Assembly: GCA_900473415.1 (NCBI GenBank)
Contig: UCLR01000009.1
Location: forward strand, 124,001-188,000
Length of the DNA stretch: 64,000 bases
Origin: Hyphomicrobiales bacterium
Lineage (GTDB): Bacteria; Pseudomonadota; Alphaproteobacteria; Rhizobiales; Beijerinckiaceae
Reading direction: 5' to 3'
Each line of letters starts with the position of its first letter. Position 1 is the stretch's first letter. Both the position numbers and the translations under genes were made by a program. This document shows, piece by piece, positions 18,708-27,603 of the stretch. Under the pieces are notes generated by a model. It was not told where the DNA came from, did no database searches, and saw only the letters and a program-made list of their open reading frames with translations.

Positions 18708-19310
18708 ATGAAGTTGCGCAAAGCGGCGATGGACAGCTTCACCGGATTCGCCGGCCGCCTCGCGCCGGCCCTGCTTCTCGCCATGGGGCTTGCCGGTTGC
18801 AACAGCAGCTCGACGGCGCAGTTGGCCTATGCCTCGGCCAAGCCCTATTCGCCAGAATGGTGCGAAGCTGCGAAGACGGTCGCGACCGAGAATTATTCGG
18901 GCTCTCATCTCTTCGCCGTCGGCCGCTGCCACGAGGTCGGGGTCGCGGGCTTCCCGAAGGACGAGAATCTCTACGTCTTCTACTACACGCAGAGCGCGCG
19001 CTGGGGGAACCTCCAGGGCGGTGAGGCGCTGGCGCGGCTCGGCCGGCCGGTGCCGGCCAATGATCTGGAGCTCGCCTGGCAGGATCGTCAGGCGGCCCGG
19101 CGCAACACCGAGACCATCGCCGCCGCCATCCGCGGACCCAATCCGCAGCGGCAGAATGCGTCGCCGGGACAGCCGAACGTCAACGCCGCGCGCCCCTCGC
19201 CGCCGCTTGTCAGCTTCCCGTCCCGCAGCTTCACGAACACGCAGTCGAGCACCTCGACCAGCACACGCACGGTCTGCAACAACGGCGTCTGCACGACCAC
19301 GAACCAGTAG
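18708..19310 (+). CDS. Sel1-like-repeat lipoprotein
   Basis: A 200-residue predicted lipoprotein: basic N-terminus, hydrophobic stretch and lipobox LAGC. The middle ([20 protein letters not shown] to [11 protein letters not shown]) resembles one to two degenerate Sel1/TPR-like repeats, with the pattern A..Y..G...A...LG. The C-terminal third is rich in Ser, Thr, Asn and Pro, ending [11 protein letters not shown]. The start at 18708 has a GGGGG run only two bases upstream; the ATG at 18729 is an alternative. Role unknown. Confidence 0.65.
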   Translation: MKLRKAAMDSFTGFAGRLAPALLLAMGLAGCNSSSTAQLAYASAKPYSPEWCEAAKTVATENYSGSHLFAVGRCHEVGVAGFPKDENLYVFYYTQSARWGNLQGGEALARLGRPVPANDLELAWQDRQAARRNTETIAAAIRGPNPQRQNASPGQPNVNAARPSPPLVSFPSRSFTNTQSSTSTSTRTVCNNGVCTTTNQ

Positions 19311-19322
19311 CGGCGCCGAGCC

Positions 19323-20144
19323 TCACGAGCCCCGCAGCGCCCCCGGCCCGGCAACCGCGGCCGGCGGGCATTTCCCCGAGATGATCATGCCGAGCACCTC
19401 GTCCTGCGTGACGTCGGCAGTGCGGGCGGTCCCGACGACCTTGCCGTTCTTCATCACCGTGATGCGGTCCGCGAGGTCGAAGACGTCGTGCAGGTCGTGG
19501 CTGATCAGGAAGATGCCGATGCCCTGCTTCTTGAGCTGCAGGATCAGCTCCGCCACCTGCCGCGTCTCGGCGGGCCCAAGTGCCGCCGTCGGCTCGTCCA
19601 TGATCAGCATGCGGGCGTTGAAATAGATCGCCCGCGCGATCGCGACCGACTGGCGCTGGCCGCCGGAGAGCGCCTTCACCGGTTCCTTGAAGCGCCGGAA
19701 ATGCGGGTTGAGCCGGCCCATGACCTTGCGGGTCTCGGCTTCCATGCTGGCGTCGTCGAGCGTGCCCCAACCGGTCAGCAACTCGCGGCCCAGGAAGATG
19801 TTGGCGGCAGCGTCGACATTGTCGGCGAGAGCGAGCGTCTGGTAGATCGTCTCGATGCCGTGGCGCTTGGCGTCGCGAGGGCTCCCGATCGAGACCTCCT
19901 CGCCATTCACCAGGATCGTGCCGGAATCGGCCGTATAGGCTCCCGACAGGATCTTGATCAGCGTTGATTTGCCGGCTCCATTATGGCCAAGCAACCCGAC
20001 GACCTCGCCGGGCATCAGGTCGACGCTGGCGCCGTCCACGGCCTTGATGCCGCCGAAGGCGATCGAGATGTCGCGCATCTCGATCAGCGGCGTGCCCTGG
20101 CCGGGATGGGTATCGCTGAGGGTTGCCGGTTCCGCGATGCTCAT
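19323..20144 (-). CDS. sugar ABC importer ATPase (single ABC domain, xylose-type system)
   Basis: A 273-residue ATPase with Walker [10 protein letters not shown] (53-61), signature [13 protein letters not shown] and Walker B MLIMDEPT. It has one ABC domain, unlike the ~510-residue two-domain XylG or RbsA of E. coli; the same half-size form is known in the rhizobial FrcA system. The start at 20144 follows a GAGGAGAAAGCG ribosome site. It is the last gene of the xylF-permease-ATPase operon and is separated from the permease by a hairpin-rich gap. Confidence 0.88.
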   Translation of the reverse strand: MSIAEPATLSDTHPGQGTPLIEMRDISIAFGGIKAVDGASVDLMPGEVVGLLGHNGAGKSTLIKILSGAYTADSGTILVNGEEVSIGSPRDAKRHGIETIYQTLALADNVDAAANIFLGRELLTGWGTLDDASMEAETRKVMGRLNPHFRRFKEPVKALSGGQRQSVAIARAIYFNARMLIMDEPTAALGPAETRQVAELILQLKKQGIGIFLISHDLHDVFDLADRITVMKNGKVVGTARTADVTQDEVLGMIISGKCPPAAVAGPGALRGS

Positions 20145-20167
20145 CGCTTTCTCCTCAGCATCGGCCT

Positions 20168-20188
20168 GAAAAGTGGGAAGCACTTTTC
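20168..20188. repeat. short hairpin GAAAAGTG/CACTTTTC
   Basis: GAAAAGTG (20168-20175) and CACTTTTC (20181-20188) form a perfect 8-bp stem over GGAAG. I recall similar GAAAAGTG-loop-CACTTTTC palindromes as dispersed elements in Hyphomicrobiales genomes. It sits in the gap between the sugar permease and ATPase genes. Confidence 0.55.
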
Positions 20189-20211
20189 GGAGAAAGCCGA
20201 TGATCTACTGG

Positions 20212-20243
20212 GAGCTAAATCGCCGGCCATGGCGATTTAGCTC
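20212..20243. repeat. perfect 13-bp hairpin containing the permease stop codon
   Basis: Bases 20212-20224 (GAGCTAAATCGCC) and 20231-20243 (GGCGATTTAGCTC) are exact inverted copies over a six-base loop. The TAA stop of the minus-strand permease gene (20239-20237) lies inside the stem. It may protect the upstream mRNA or lower expression of the ATPase gene relative to the receptor and permease. Confidence 0.65.
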
Positions 20244-21541
20244 AGTCGCTTGCGGTAAACCCCGTCGAGCCAGACCGCGACGACGAGGACGATGCCGACG
20301 ACGATGTTCTGCAGCGGTGCATCGACGCCGATCAGCACCATGCCGGACTGGAGCGACTGCATCACCAGCGCGCCTAACATCGCGCCGGCGATGGTGCCGA
20401 CGCCGCCGGCGAGCGAGGTGCCGCCGATCACGGCCGCGGCGATGACATAGAGCTCGTCCAGCGTCCCGGCGGAGTTGGTCGCCGCGTTGAGCCGCGCCGT
20501 GGAAATGCAGGCCGAGATGCCGACCAGCACGCCCATCAGCCCGAAGACCAGCATCAGCACCTTGCGGGTGTTCACGCCCGAGAGCTGCGCCGCCTCCGGA
20601 TTGCCGCCGATGGCGAAGACATAGCGGCCGAAGCGCAGTCTGTTGGCGAGGAAGGTCATGGCGATACCGACGGCCAGCGCGACCAGCACCGGCACCGCAA
20701 GGCCATGACCGATCACGAGCCCGCCCTCCGGCCAACTGCCGCCCCTTGCCTCGGTCACGCGGCGCGCGACCCCGGCCGGTAGCGCGTAGGAATTGGCCAT
20801 CAGCACGGTCGCGATCACCGCCCCGCAGCCGATCGCGGCGATCAGGATCTCGGCCCAGAGCGGGCGCAGCACGAAGCCGAAGCGCTTGCGCCGACGCCGG
20901 ATCAGCGCTGCCGCGGCGCAGATGGCGAGGCAGAGCGCGATGCCGATCACCCAGGACGCGCTGGTGCCGATCGCGCCCTCGACGCCGCCGCCGAGCGGGC
21001 GGAAGCGCGAATCCATCGGCGCGACGGTCTGGCCCTGCGTCACCCACCAGGCCGCGCCGCGCCAGATCAGCAGGCCGCCCAACGTGACGATGAAGGAGGG
21101 GATCGCGAGATAGGCGATGAGCGCGCCCTGCAGCAGCCCGACGAGCCCGCCCAGACTGATCGCGAGGGCGAGGCTGACGATCCAGGTCAGCGGGTGCTCG
21201 AAGCCCCAGATGCCCGGCAGCAGCCGGACCTGGACGACACCGACCACCATGCCGACGAAGCCGAGCATGGAGCCGACCGAGAGATCGATGTTGCGCGTCA
21301 CGATGACGAGCACCATCCCGCAGGCCATCACGGCGATGGAGGCGGTCTGGACGAGCAGGTTCCAGAGATTGCGCGAGGACAGGAAGGCGCCGTCCGAAAG
21401 CCAGTTGAAGCCGAGCCAGATCACGGCGAGCGCCGCCACCATTCCGATCATGCGCGGATCGAACTCGATCTCGCGCAGATGGTCGGAGAGGCTGCGGCGC
21501 TCTTGCCCGGCGTTGGAGGACGCCGGAGCCGTTTCAGTCAC
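20237..21541 (-). CDS. xylH: xylose-type ABC importer permease (XylH-like)
   Basis: A 434-residue polytopic permease (BPD_transp_2) with ten or more hydrophobic stretches. [20 protein letters not shown] and the [39 protein letters not shown] region are typical of XylH and related sugar permeases; the long N-terminus ([16 protein letters not shown]) also fits XylH. Its start overlaps the end of xylF by eight bases. Substrate is inferred from the receptor next door. Confidence 0.88.
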   Translation of the reverse strand: MTETAPASSNAGQERRSLSDHLREIEFDPRMIGMVAALAVIWLGFNWLSDGAFLSSRNLWNLLVQTASIAVMACGMVLVIVTRNIDLSVGSMLGFVGMVVGVVQVRLLPGIWGFEHPLTWIVSLALAISLGGLVGLLQGALIAYLAIPSFIVTLGGLLIWRGAAWWVTQGQTVAPMDSRFRPLGGGVEGAIGTSASWVIGIALCLAICAAAALIRRRRKRFGFVLRPLWAEILIAAIGCGAVIATVLMANSYALPAGVARRVTEARGGSWPEGGLVIGHGLAVPVLVALAVGIAMTFLANRLRFGRYVFAIGGNPEAAQLSGVNTRKVLMLVFGLMGVLVGISACISTARLNAATNSAGTLDELYVIAAAVIGGTSLAGGVGTIAGAMLGALVMQSLQSGMVLIGVDAPLQNIVVGIVLVVAVWLDGVYRKRLS

Positions 21542-22580
21542 AAGCCTTGACCTTGCCAGCGGCGACGCCCTGGCAAACGGCCGATTTCGGCGCCCAGCCG
21601 GCGTCGATCACGACATTCAGATTGTCCTTCGTCACCGGCACGGGCGTCAGGAACAGTGCGGTCATCTTCTGCTTGGACGGTCCCTGGTCCCAACTCATCG
21701 ATTTCGGGATTTCCGCGAGCTTGGCACCCCCAGCGAGCTTGATCGCGATCTCGGCGGCGTTCCGCCCGAGCTCGCGCGCATCCTTCCAGATCGTCACGGT
21801 CTGGGTGCCGAGGGCGACGCGGTTGAGGGCCGCCCGGTCGGCGTCCTGGCCGGAAACCGGTACCGACCCGGCCAGCCCCTGTGCTTCCAGCGCCGCGATG
21901 GCGCCGCCTCCGGTGCCGTCATTGGCCGCGACGACGGCGTCGACCTTGTTCTGGTTGCGCGTCAGGATCTGCTCCATGTTGCGCTGGGCGTTGGCGGGCA
22001 GCCAGCCATCGGTGAAGGCTTCGCCGACATTCTTGATCTTGCCGCCGTCGATGGCGGGCTTCAGCACCTCGATCGAGCCCTGGTAGAGGAAGTTCGCGTT
22101 GGGATCGGAGCTCGAGCCCTTGATGAAGACGTAGTTACCGGCGGGCTTCGCCTTCTGGATCTCGCGCGCCATCATCCGGCCGACCTCGACATTGTCGAAG
22201 GTGAGATAGAAGGCCTGCGGAATCTCGATCAGCCGGTCATAGCCGACCACGGCGATGCCTTCGTTGACCGCCTTCTCGACAGCGGGGCGGATCGCCTGCG
22301 CATCCTGAGCCAGGATGATCAACGCCTTGGCGCCGCGCGAGATCAGGCTCTCGACATCGGTCAGTTGCTTCGCCGGCGAAGATTGCGCATCGGCCGAGAG
22401 ATAGGTGCCGCCGGCCTTCTCGATCGCCGCCTTCATCGCGGCCTCGTCGGTCTTCCAGCGTTCTTCCTGGAAATTCGACCAGCTCACCCCGATGACGGGG
22501 CCTTTCGCCTGGGCGAAGGCATCTGCGTGAACGGACATGGCGGCAAGAGCGATGCTCGCCGTGAGGACGAAACGCTTCAT
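21534..22580 (-). CDS. xylF: D-xylose ABC transporter substrate-binding protein
   Basis: A 348-residue periplasmic sugar receptor with a signal peptide ending near AFAQA. It matches my memory of E. coli XylF along its length: [79 protein letters not shown] and [13 protein letters not shown]. The frame is open upstream, but the ATG at 22580 has an AGGAGGTC ribosome site and begins the signal peptide. First gene of the sugar operon. Confidence 0.9.
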   Translation of the reverse strand: MKRFVLTASIALAAMSVHADAFAQAKGPVIGVSWSNFQEERWKTDEAAMKAAIEKAGGTYLSADAQSSPAKQLTDVESLISRGAKALIILAQDAQAIRPAVEKAVNEGIAVVGYDRLIEIPQAFYLTFDNVEVGRMMAREIQKAKPAGNYVFIKGSSSDPNANFLYQGSIEVLKPAIDGGKIKNVGEAFTDGWLPANAQRNMEQILTRNQNKVDAVVAANDGTGGGAIAALEAQGLAGSVPVSGQDADRAALNRVALGTQTVTIWKDARELGRNAAEIAIKLAGGAKLAEIPKSMSWDQGPSKQKMTALFLTPVPVTKDNLNVVIDAGWAPKSAVCQGVAAGKVKACD

Positions 22581-22653
22581 GACTGACCTCCTGAGCTTCC
22601 TCTGCCGCAGACTCTCAGGCTTCTCCGAGCCTAGAAGGCGTCCGGCGCGAGGG

Positions 22654-22682
22654 AGCACAACCCAGCACTGTGAGGCTGTCAA
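22654..22682 (-). promoter_or_regulatory. promoter of the xylose-type operon
   Basis: On the minus strand a perfect TTGACA (22682-22677) is followed after 17 bases by TGTGCT (22659-22654), a weak -10. Transcription would start about 65 bases before xylF. A short inverted repeat, AGGCT-N6-AGCCT, lies just downstream (near 22616-22632) and could be a regulator site. Confidence 0.5.
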
Positions 22683-22710
22683 GCAGACTAAGGGAGGGCG
22701 TAATGGAAGG

Positions 22711-23436
22711 TCAGGTCACGCGCTTGTCGGGCGAGTCGCAGAGGTCGTTCTGGATGCAGCGGCCGCATTCGGGCCGGAGCGCCTTGCAGGTGTAGCGCCC
22801 GTGCAGGATGAGCCAGTGATGGGCATGCCGGCCGAACTCGTCCGGTATGGCCTTCTCCAGCCCGAGCTCGACCTGCAGCACGTTCTTGCCCGGCGCGATG
22901 CGCAGGCGGTTGGAGACGCGGAAGACATGGGTGTCGACCGCATGGGTGATCTCGCCGAAGGCGATGTTGAGCACCACATTGGCCGTCTTGCGGCCAACAC
23001 CGGGCAGGCTTTCAAGCGCCTCGCGCGTCGTCGGCACCTCGCCGCCGAACTCGGCGATCAGCTTCTCGCTCAGCGCGATGACGTTCTTCGCCTTGTTGCG
23101 ATAGAGCCCGATCGTCTTGATGTGCTCGCGCACCGTCTCCTCGCCCAGAGCCAGCATCTTCTGCGGCGTATCGGCTATGGCGAAGAGCTTGCGGGTGGCC
23201 TTGTTGACGCCGGCGTCGGTCGCCTGGGCCGAGAGCACGACCGCGACCAGCAGCGTGAAGGCGTTGACGGATTCCAGCTCGCCCTTGGGCTCGGGATTGG
23301 CGGCGCGAAAGCGCTCGAAGATCTCGCGGATCTCGGCCGGCTTGCGCGGCCGCGGGCCGGATTTCGCCCCGCCTTTCGCAGATGTGATGCGCTTGGCCGG
23401 AGGGCGGGCGCGCGCGGGCCTGTTCGGCTGGTCCAT
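22711..23436 (-). CDS. nth: endonuclease III
   Basis: Base-excision DNA glycosylase/AP lyase for oxidised pyrimidines. The 241-residue protein has the helix-hairpin-helix [13 protein letters not shown] with the catalytic lysine, the catalytic aspartate in [13 protein letters not shown], and the C-terminal 4Fe-4S cysteines spaced C-X6-C-X2-C-X5-C. The N-terminal ~30 residues are basic and Pro/Ala-rich, an alphaproteobacterial extension. It is divergent from the DUF2244 gene, with 20 bases between the starts. Confidence 0.95.
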   Translation of the reverse strand: MDQPNRPARARPPAKRITSAKGGAKSGPRPRKPAEIREIFERFRAANPEPKGELESVNAFTLLVAVVLSAQATDAGVNKATRKLFAIADTPQKMLALGEETVREHIKTIGLYRNKAKNVIALSEKLIAEFGGEVPTTREALESLPGVGRKTANVVLNIAFGEITHAVDTHVFRVSNRLRIAPGKNVLQVELGLEKAIPDEFGRHAHHWLILHGRYTCKALRPECGRCIQNDLCDSPDKRVT

Positions 23437-23456
23437 CCCGGCGTTATAGTCGCAGC

Positions 23457-23996
23457 ATGATCCCCGGCAATAGCCTCGACAGCGGCATGGTGCGCGACGT
23501 GGCGGACGCCTCCGGGCGGCCGGTCTTCGACGCGACGATCACGCCGCATCGTTCGCTCGGCCAGAACAGCTTCCGCATCGTGATGACGCTGGTTTGTCTG
23601 GCAAGCGTGATCTCATCTATTCCCTTCGTCGTGCTCGGTGCCTGGCCGGTCGCCGGCTTCTTCGGCATCGACGTGGTGGCGCTGTTCATCGCCTTTCGCG
23701 TCAATTTTCGCCACGCCCGGTCTTTCGAGCGCATTGTGGTGACGCCGCTCGAGGTCTTCCTGCGCAAGGTCTCGCATCGCGGCCGCGAGGCGGTCTGGCG
23801 CTCCAACCCGGCCTGGACCCGCCTCGAACGGGAGGCCGACGAGGATTTCGGACTGCTCGGCCTCACGCTGGTCTCGCGCGGGCGGAGCGTGGCGGTGGCG
23901 TCCGCACTCTCGCCGCATGAGCGCTCCGGCTTCGCCGACGCGCTCGGCGCCGCGCTGGCAATCGCCCGGCGCGGGCCGGACTACGATGCGCCCTGA
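23457..23996 (+). CDS. DUF2244 domain membrane protein
   Basis: A 179-residue protein with two adjacent membrane helices (about residues 43-85: LVCLASVISSIPFVVLGAWPVAGFFGIDVV and following), preceded by the family stretch PHRSLGQNSF and followed by a cytosolic domain ending in a DFGLLGLTLVSRGRSVAVASALSP segment. DUF2244 proteins are common in alphaproteobacteria and often sit beside nth, as here; function unknown. Its last 16 bases overlap the end of the convergent methyltransferase gene. Confidence 0.85.
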   Translation: MIPGNSLDSGMVRDVADASGRPVFDATITPHRSLGQNSFRIVMTLVCLASVISSIPFVVLGAWPVAGFFGIDVVALFIAFRVNFRHARSFERIVVTPLEVFLRKVSHRGREAVWRSNPAWTRLEREADEDFGLLGLTLVSRGRSVAVASALSPHERSGFADALGAALAIARRGPDYDAP

Positions 23997-24604
23997 GCGG
24001 CCCCTTCGCGGCGGGCGAGCCAGATGGTGTGGCCGCCGCAGCCCTCGTCCTCGGCGGCATGAGCGATGACGGCAAAGCCGTTCTCCGCCAGCAGCGCACG
24101 ATACTCCGCCGGGTCGAGGCTGGAATGATAGAGCGGCTCGCCCTCGAAGCTGCCGATCGCCTCGCCATGGGAGGGGCCGCTCGTGAACATCAGCGCCGCG
24201 CCCGGCGCGGCATGGCTGGCGAAGACCGGAAACATCGCCCGCTGGTCGCCCTGCGTCAGATGGAAGAAGCTGTCCCAGGCGATCAGCCCGGCGAAGCGGC
24301 GTCCCAGCGCAAGGCGGCGCATGTCGGCGACATGCCAGTCGCTCGCCGGAAAGCGGGTTCGGCACTGCGCGATCATCGCAGGAGCGGAATCGATTCCCGT
24401 GACGGCGTGGCCGGCTTCAATCAGGTGGCGGGCGATCGGCTCAGCCGTGCCGCAGCCGATGTCGAGGATCGACGCGCCGGGCTCCAGCATGGCGCGAAAG
24501 CGCGCGAGCCATGGCCGCTCGAACAGCGTCTTCCCGCGCAGCCCGTCATAGGTGGCGGCGTGGCGCTGGTAGAGATCGATGATCGCGTCGGCTGGGCTGG
24601 TCAT
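23981..24604 (-). CDS. class I SAM-dependent methyltransferase
   Basis: A 207-residue soluble protein with the Rossmann methyltransferase core: motif I LDIGCGTAEPIA, motif II GIDSAPAMI, a DMRRL acidic loop and WDSFFHLT. The start at 24604 (MTSPADAIIDLYQRHAATYDGLRG) is the usual beginning of this small-molecule methyltransferase group; an upstream extension would run into the start region of the divergent Ada-like gene. Substrate not predictable. Confidence 0.8.
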   Translation of the reverse strand: MTSPADAIIDLYQRHAATYDGLRGKTLFERPWLARFRAMLEPGASILDIGCGTAEPIARHLIEAGHAVTGIDSAPAMIAQCRTRFPASDWHVADMRRLALGRRFAGLIAWDSFFHLTQGDQRAMFPVFASHAAPGAALMFTSGPSHGEAIGSFEGEPLYHSSLDPAEYRALLAENGFAVIAHAAEDEGCGGHTIWLARREGAAQGAS

Positions 24605-24722
24605 GGCTTCGGCGTTAGATTGGGCGTTGCCGCTGTGCAAGCTCTTGCCAGCTTTCGGGTGGGATCGGCATGGTGGCGACCCTAGATTCGCATCAAGACA
24701 TGAAGATGCGAGGTTCGTTCCC

Positions 24723-25724
24723 ATGAACGCACATGCTCCACTCAAGACGGCTGAACAAGGGTCCATGAAGACCGCGATGAAACCGACGCGCTTCTCCGAT
24801 TCGGTGCTGGCGCGCGCCACCGGCGCCATGCCGAGCGAAGCCGATTTTCCGGCCGCCGCGCCGGGCTCGGACTACGACACGGTCCGGCGCATCCTCTCCT
24901 TCATCACCCATAACTGGCGCGAGCAGCCGACGATCGAGGCGATCGCGGAGGCGGCCGGCGCGACGCCGACCGACGTCCACCATCTCTTCCGGCGCTGGTG
25001 CGGGCTGACCCCCAAGGCCTTCCTGCAGGCAATCACACTCGACCATGCCAAGGGGCTTCTCGCCTCCTCGGCGAGCGTGCTGGACACCGCGCTGGAGGTC
25101 GGGCTCTCCGGTCCGGGGCGCCTGCATGATCTCTTCGTCACCCATGAGGCGATGTCGCCCGGCGAATGGAAGACCGGCGGCGAGGGCCTGCGGCTCTCCT
25201 ATGGCTTCCATGTCTCGCCCTTCGGCGAGGCGCTCGTGGTCATCACCGATCGTGGCCTGGCGGGGCTCGGCTGGGTCTCCAACAGCGTCGATGGCGGCAA
25301 GGTCGTCGGCGGCAGGGCCGAGGCGCTGGCCGACATGATGCGGCGCTGGCCCCATGCCGATTATCGCTATGATCCGGTGCTGACCGCGCCCTATGCCGCG
25401 CGCATCTTCGAGCCCAAGGCCTGGTCGGCCGAGACTCCGCTCAGGGTCGTGCTGATCGGCACCGATTTCGAGGTGCGGGTCTGGGAGACGCTGCTGAAGA
25501 TCCCGGTCGGCTGCGCCACCACCTATGGCGAGGTCGCGAGCCATATCGGCCGGCCGAGCGCGGCGCGGGCCGTCGGCATGGCGGTTGGCAAGAACCCGAT
25601 CTCCTTCGTGGTTCCCTGCCACCGCGTCATCGGCAAGTCCGGCGCGCTGACCGGCTACCATTGGGGCCTGACGCGCAAGCGCGCCATCCTCGGCTGGGAG
25701 GCCGGGCAGGCGGCCGCGGGCTGA
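24723..25724 (+). CDS. methylated-DNA-[protein]-cysteine methyltransferase with AraC-type domain (Ada-like)
   Basis: A 333-residue fusion of an AraC-type helix-turn-helix domain (about residues 55-150) and an O6-alkylguanine-DNA alkyltransferase domain (170-330) with the acceptor cysteine in PCHRV (Cys299) and the PVGCATTYGEVA and GMAVGKNP motifs. The N-terminal Ada zinc domain (phosphotriester acceptor) is absent, so it cannot be switched on as in E. coli Ada. It may repair O6-methylguanine and act as a regulator or DNA-binding repair protein. Start at 24723; ATG 24765 is possible. Confidence 0.88.
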   Translation: MNAHAPLKTAEQGSMKTAMKPTRFSDSVLARATGAMPSEADFPAAAPGSDYDTVRRILSFITHNWREQPTIEAIAEAAGATPTDVHHLFRRWCGLTPKAFLQAITLDHAKGLLASSASVLDTALEVGLSGPGRLHDLFVTHEAMSPGEWKTGGEGLRLSYGFHVSPFGEALVVITDRGLAGLGWVSNSVDGGKVVGGRAEALADMMRRWPHADYRYDPVLTAPYAARIFEPKAWSAETPLRVVLIGTDFEVRVWETLLKIPVGCATTYGEVASHIGRPSAARAVGMAVGKNPISFVVPCHRVIGKSGALTGYHWGLTRKRAILGWEAGQAAAG

Positions 25725-25748
25725 GCCGCGGCGTTCAGCCGGCAGGCG

Positions 25749-27452
25749 CTACCGGCGCAGGTACATATCCCAGCAGGGCGCGAGCGCGATGCGTTCGCGC
25801 CCTTCGAGCGCCTTGGCGAAATGGTCCCGGATCATCTGGCGGGCCGCGGTTGGCGGGCATTTCGGCACGAGGATGGCGTCCGTCCGGCCGAGTTCCGCCA
25901 GCGTATCGACATCGAGCGGCGGTGTGCTGCGGCCGGGATCGATGGCGAGCGGGACCTTGCGCGGCGGATGGCGGTCGAGCAGACGGTTCATGGGGTCGGT
26001 GAAGTCGAGGGTGAAGGAGCCGTTGAGGCGGCGGCCCGTTGCTGCTTCCCACGCCTTGATGGCGCGCGCACCCTGCTGGAGTTCGAGCAGCCAGGTCGCC
26101 TGGTAGTCGATCTCCGAATAGAGATTGTAGGATGGTGCCAGGTCGCGGCGTATGAGGTCCTCATAGGCCGCCTGCTGGGCGGCATAGTGATCGATCATGG
26201 CGGCCGCGCGGGCGGCGATGTCCGGCTTGACGCTGACGCGCCCCAGCGGGCCGAGTTCCGGCGCATCGAGCGCGGCATAGCCCGGCGCGCTCATCAGGGC
26301 CCGCATGCTGCGTTCGAGATAGATGACGGCCGTGGGCAGGCTGACCGCGAGCACCAGCACCAGCACGATGGGACGCAGGCCGTCGTCCCGGCGGGGCCAC
26401 CACTCGCCCAGCAGGAGGAGCAGCACCGGCCAGAGCCCGATGAACTCGAGCGATCCGGTGTTCTGGGTCTCGAAGAAGGTCCATGCGGCAAGCACCGCGG
26501 CGAGCCAGCCGAAGGGGCTGTCTGCGAGTGCGCGCCAGCCGGCAAGCGAGCGGGGCAGCCCGTCGCGCCATGCCGCGACGGCGAGCGCGCAAAGCAGCAG
26601 CGCAGCCGGGCCGACGACGTTGAACTTGACCGAGGCGACGGTGAGGAAGCGCGGCAGCAGGGCGCCGGTGTTGAGCTTGAGCAGCTTGAGGATGTCGACG
26701 ATATACGCCGACACGATTCCCGTCGCGAGTTCGAGCCCCGCGAGGGCCGCGACGACGAGCGCTGCCGCGGCCGCGACGTCGCGCAGGCGCATCCGCCCGG
26801 CGAACAGGGCATAGCCCACGAGCAGCGTGCCCGTGACCGCACCGGTGATCTTCACCAGGAAGAGCGCCAGCATCAGCGCCGCGACGAGGCCGATGCGGAG
26901 CCAGCGGTGGCGCGCGAAGAGCAGCGTCGCGATCAGAACGTAGAGCAGCAGGCTGGTATGGCGATTATAGTAGCCGTAGCCGTCGAAACCGGGCGACGCA
27001 TAGAGCGAATGCAGGTTCACCGGCAGCGAGGCGAACATCAGGAAGGGCAGGAGCAGCGCCAGCGCCTGCCGGCGGGAGCGCGGCGCGACATCCGCCATCA
27101 GCAGCGCGAGCAGGGGCAGCAGCACCGGCAGCAGCGCCCAGTTCACCCACAGCATCGGCTGGGCACGAGGGAAGAGCGCGTCGAGCCCGGCGGCGAGATA
27201 GTAGCCGAGCGGCCCGACCGGCGCGAAGAAGTCGAGGGCCGGCGCCTGTCCGACATGGATGCGCTGGGCCGCGTCGAGATAGAGGACCGTATCCCAGGCG
27301 TTCGGGCCTAGCGGCAGGCGCAGGGGCAGGCTGAGCCCCGCGACGACCAGGGCCAGAAAAGCGCAGATCCAGACGAAGGGGCTGCCGGCCAGCCGCGCGA
27401 ACAGACCGCCTGCACGTCCGGAAGATCCCGTCGTGACCTCGCTTACCGCCAT
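25749..27452 (-). CDS. polytopic membrane protein, glycosyltransferase-like
   Basis: A 567-residue protein with about ten to eleven hydrophobic segments in the first ~400 residues and a soluble C-terminal domain of ~170. Early features (WDTVLYLDAAQRIHVGQAPALDFFAPVGPLGYY) resemble lipid-linked-sugar glycosyltransferases of the GT-C fold, where an aspartate in the first loop is catalytic. The C-terminal half has no motif I recognise. It converges on the Ada-like gene. Role not assigned; an envelope glycan function is only inferred. Confidence 0.6.
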   Translation of the reverse strand: MAVSEVTTGSSGRAGGLFARLAGSPFVWICAFLALVVAGLSLPLRLPLGPNAWDTVLYLDAAQRIHVGQAPALDFFAPVGPLGYYLAAGLDALFPRAQPMLWVNWALLPVLLPLLALLMADVAPRSRRQALALLLPFLMFASLPVNLHSLYASPGFDGYGYYNRHTSLLLYVLIATLLFARHRWLRIGLVAALMLALFLVKITGAVTGTLLVGYALFAGRMRLRDVAAAAALVVAALAGLELATGIVSAYIVDILKLLKLNTGALLPRFLTVASVKFNVVGPAALLLCALAVAAWRDGLPRSLAGWRALADSPFGWLAAVLAAWTFFETQNTGSLEFIGLWPVLLLLLGEWWPRRDDGLRPIVLVLVLAVSLPTAVIYLERSMRALMSAPGYAALDAPELGPLGRVSVKPDIAARAAAMIDHYAAQQAAYEDLIRRDLAPSYNLYSEIDYQATWLLELQQGARAIKAWEAATGRRLNGSFTLDFTDPMNRLLDRHPPRKVPLAIDPGRSTPPLDVDTLAELGRTDAILVPKCPPTAARQMIRDHFAKALEGRERIALAPCWDMYLRR

Positions 27453-27560
27453 GTCGAGCCCTCCTGGCCGAGCGGGCTGTCTGACAGGAAAACCTTACCA
27501 GCAAGCTGACGTGATCGCCGACTCGGGTGTGCAAGGTCCCGGGGCTCGGAGGATTTCGCA

Positions 27561-27590
27561 CCGGAGCGGGCGCGGAGGCGCCCGGTCCGG
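27561..27590 (-). terminator. strong hairpin downstream of the XylX-like gene
   Basis: Bases 27561-27573 pair with 27578-27590 over a GGAG loop, with a single mismatch. It begins 14 bases past the stop of the minus-strand dehydratase gene, where a terminator is expected. There is no T-run, so it may be a Rho-assisted or 3'-protecting stem. Confidence 0.5.
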
Positions 27591-27603
27591 CTGCGGAAAC
27601 ACC

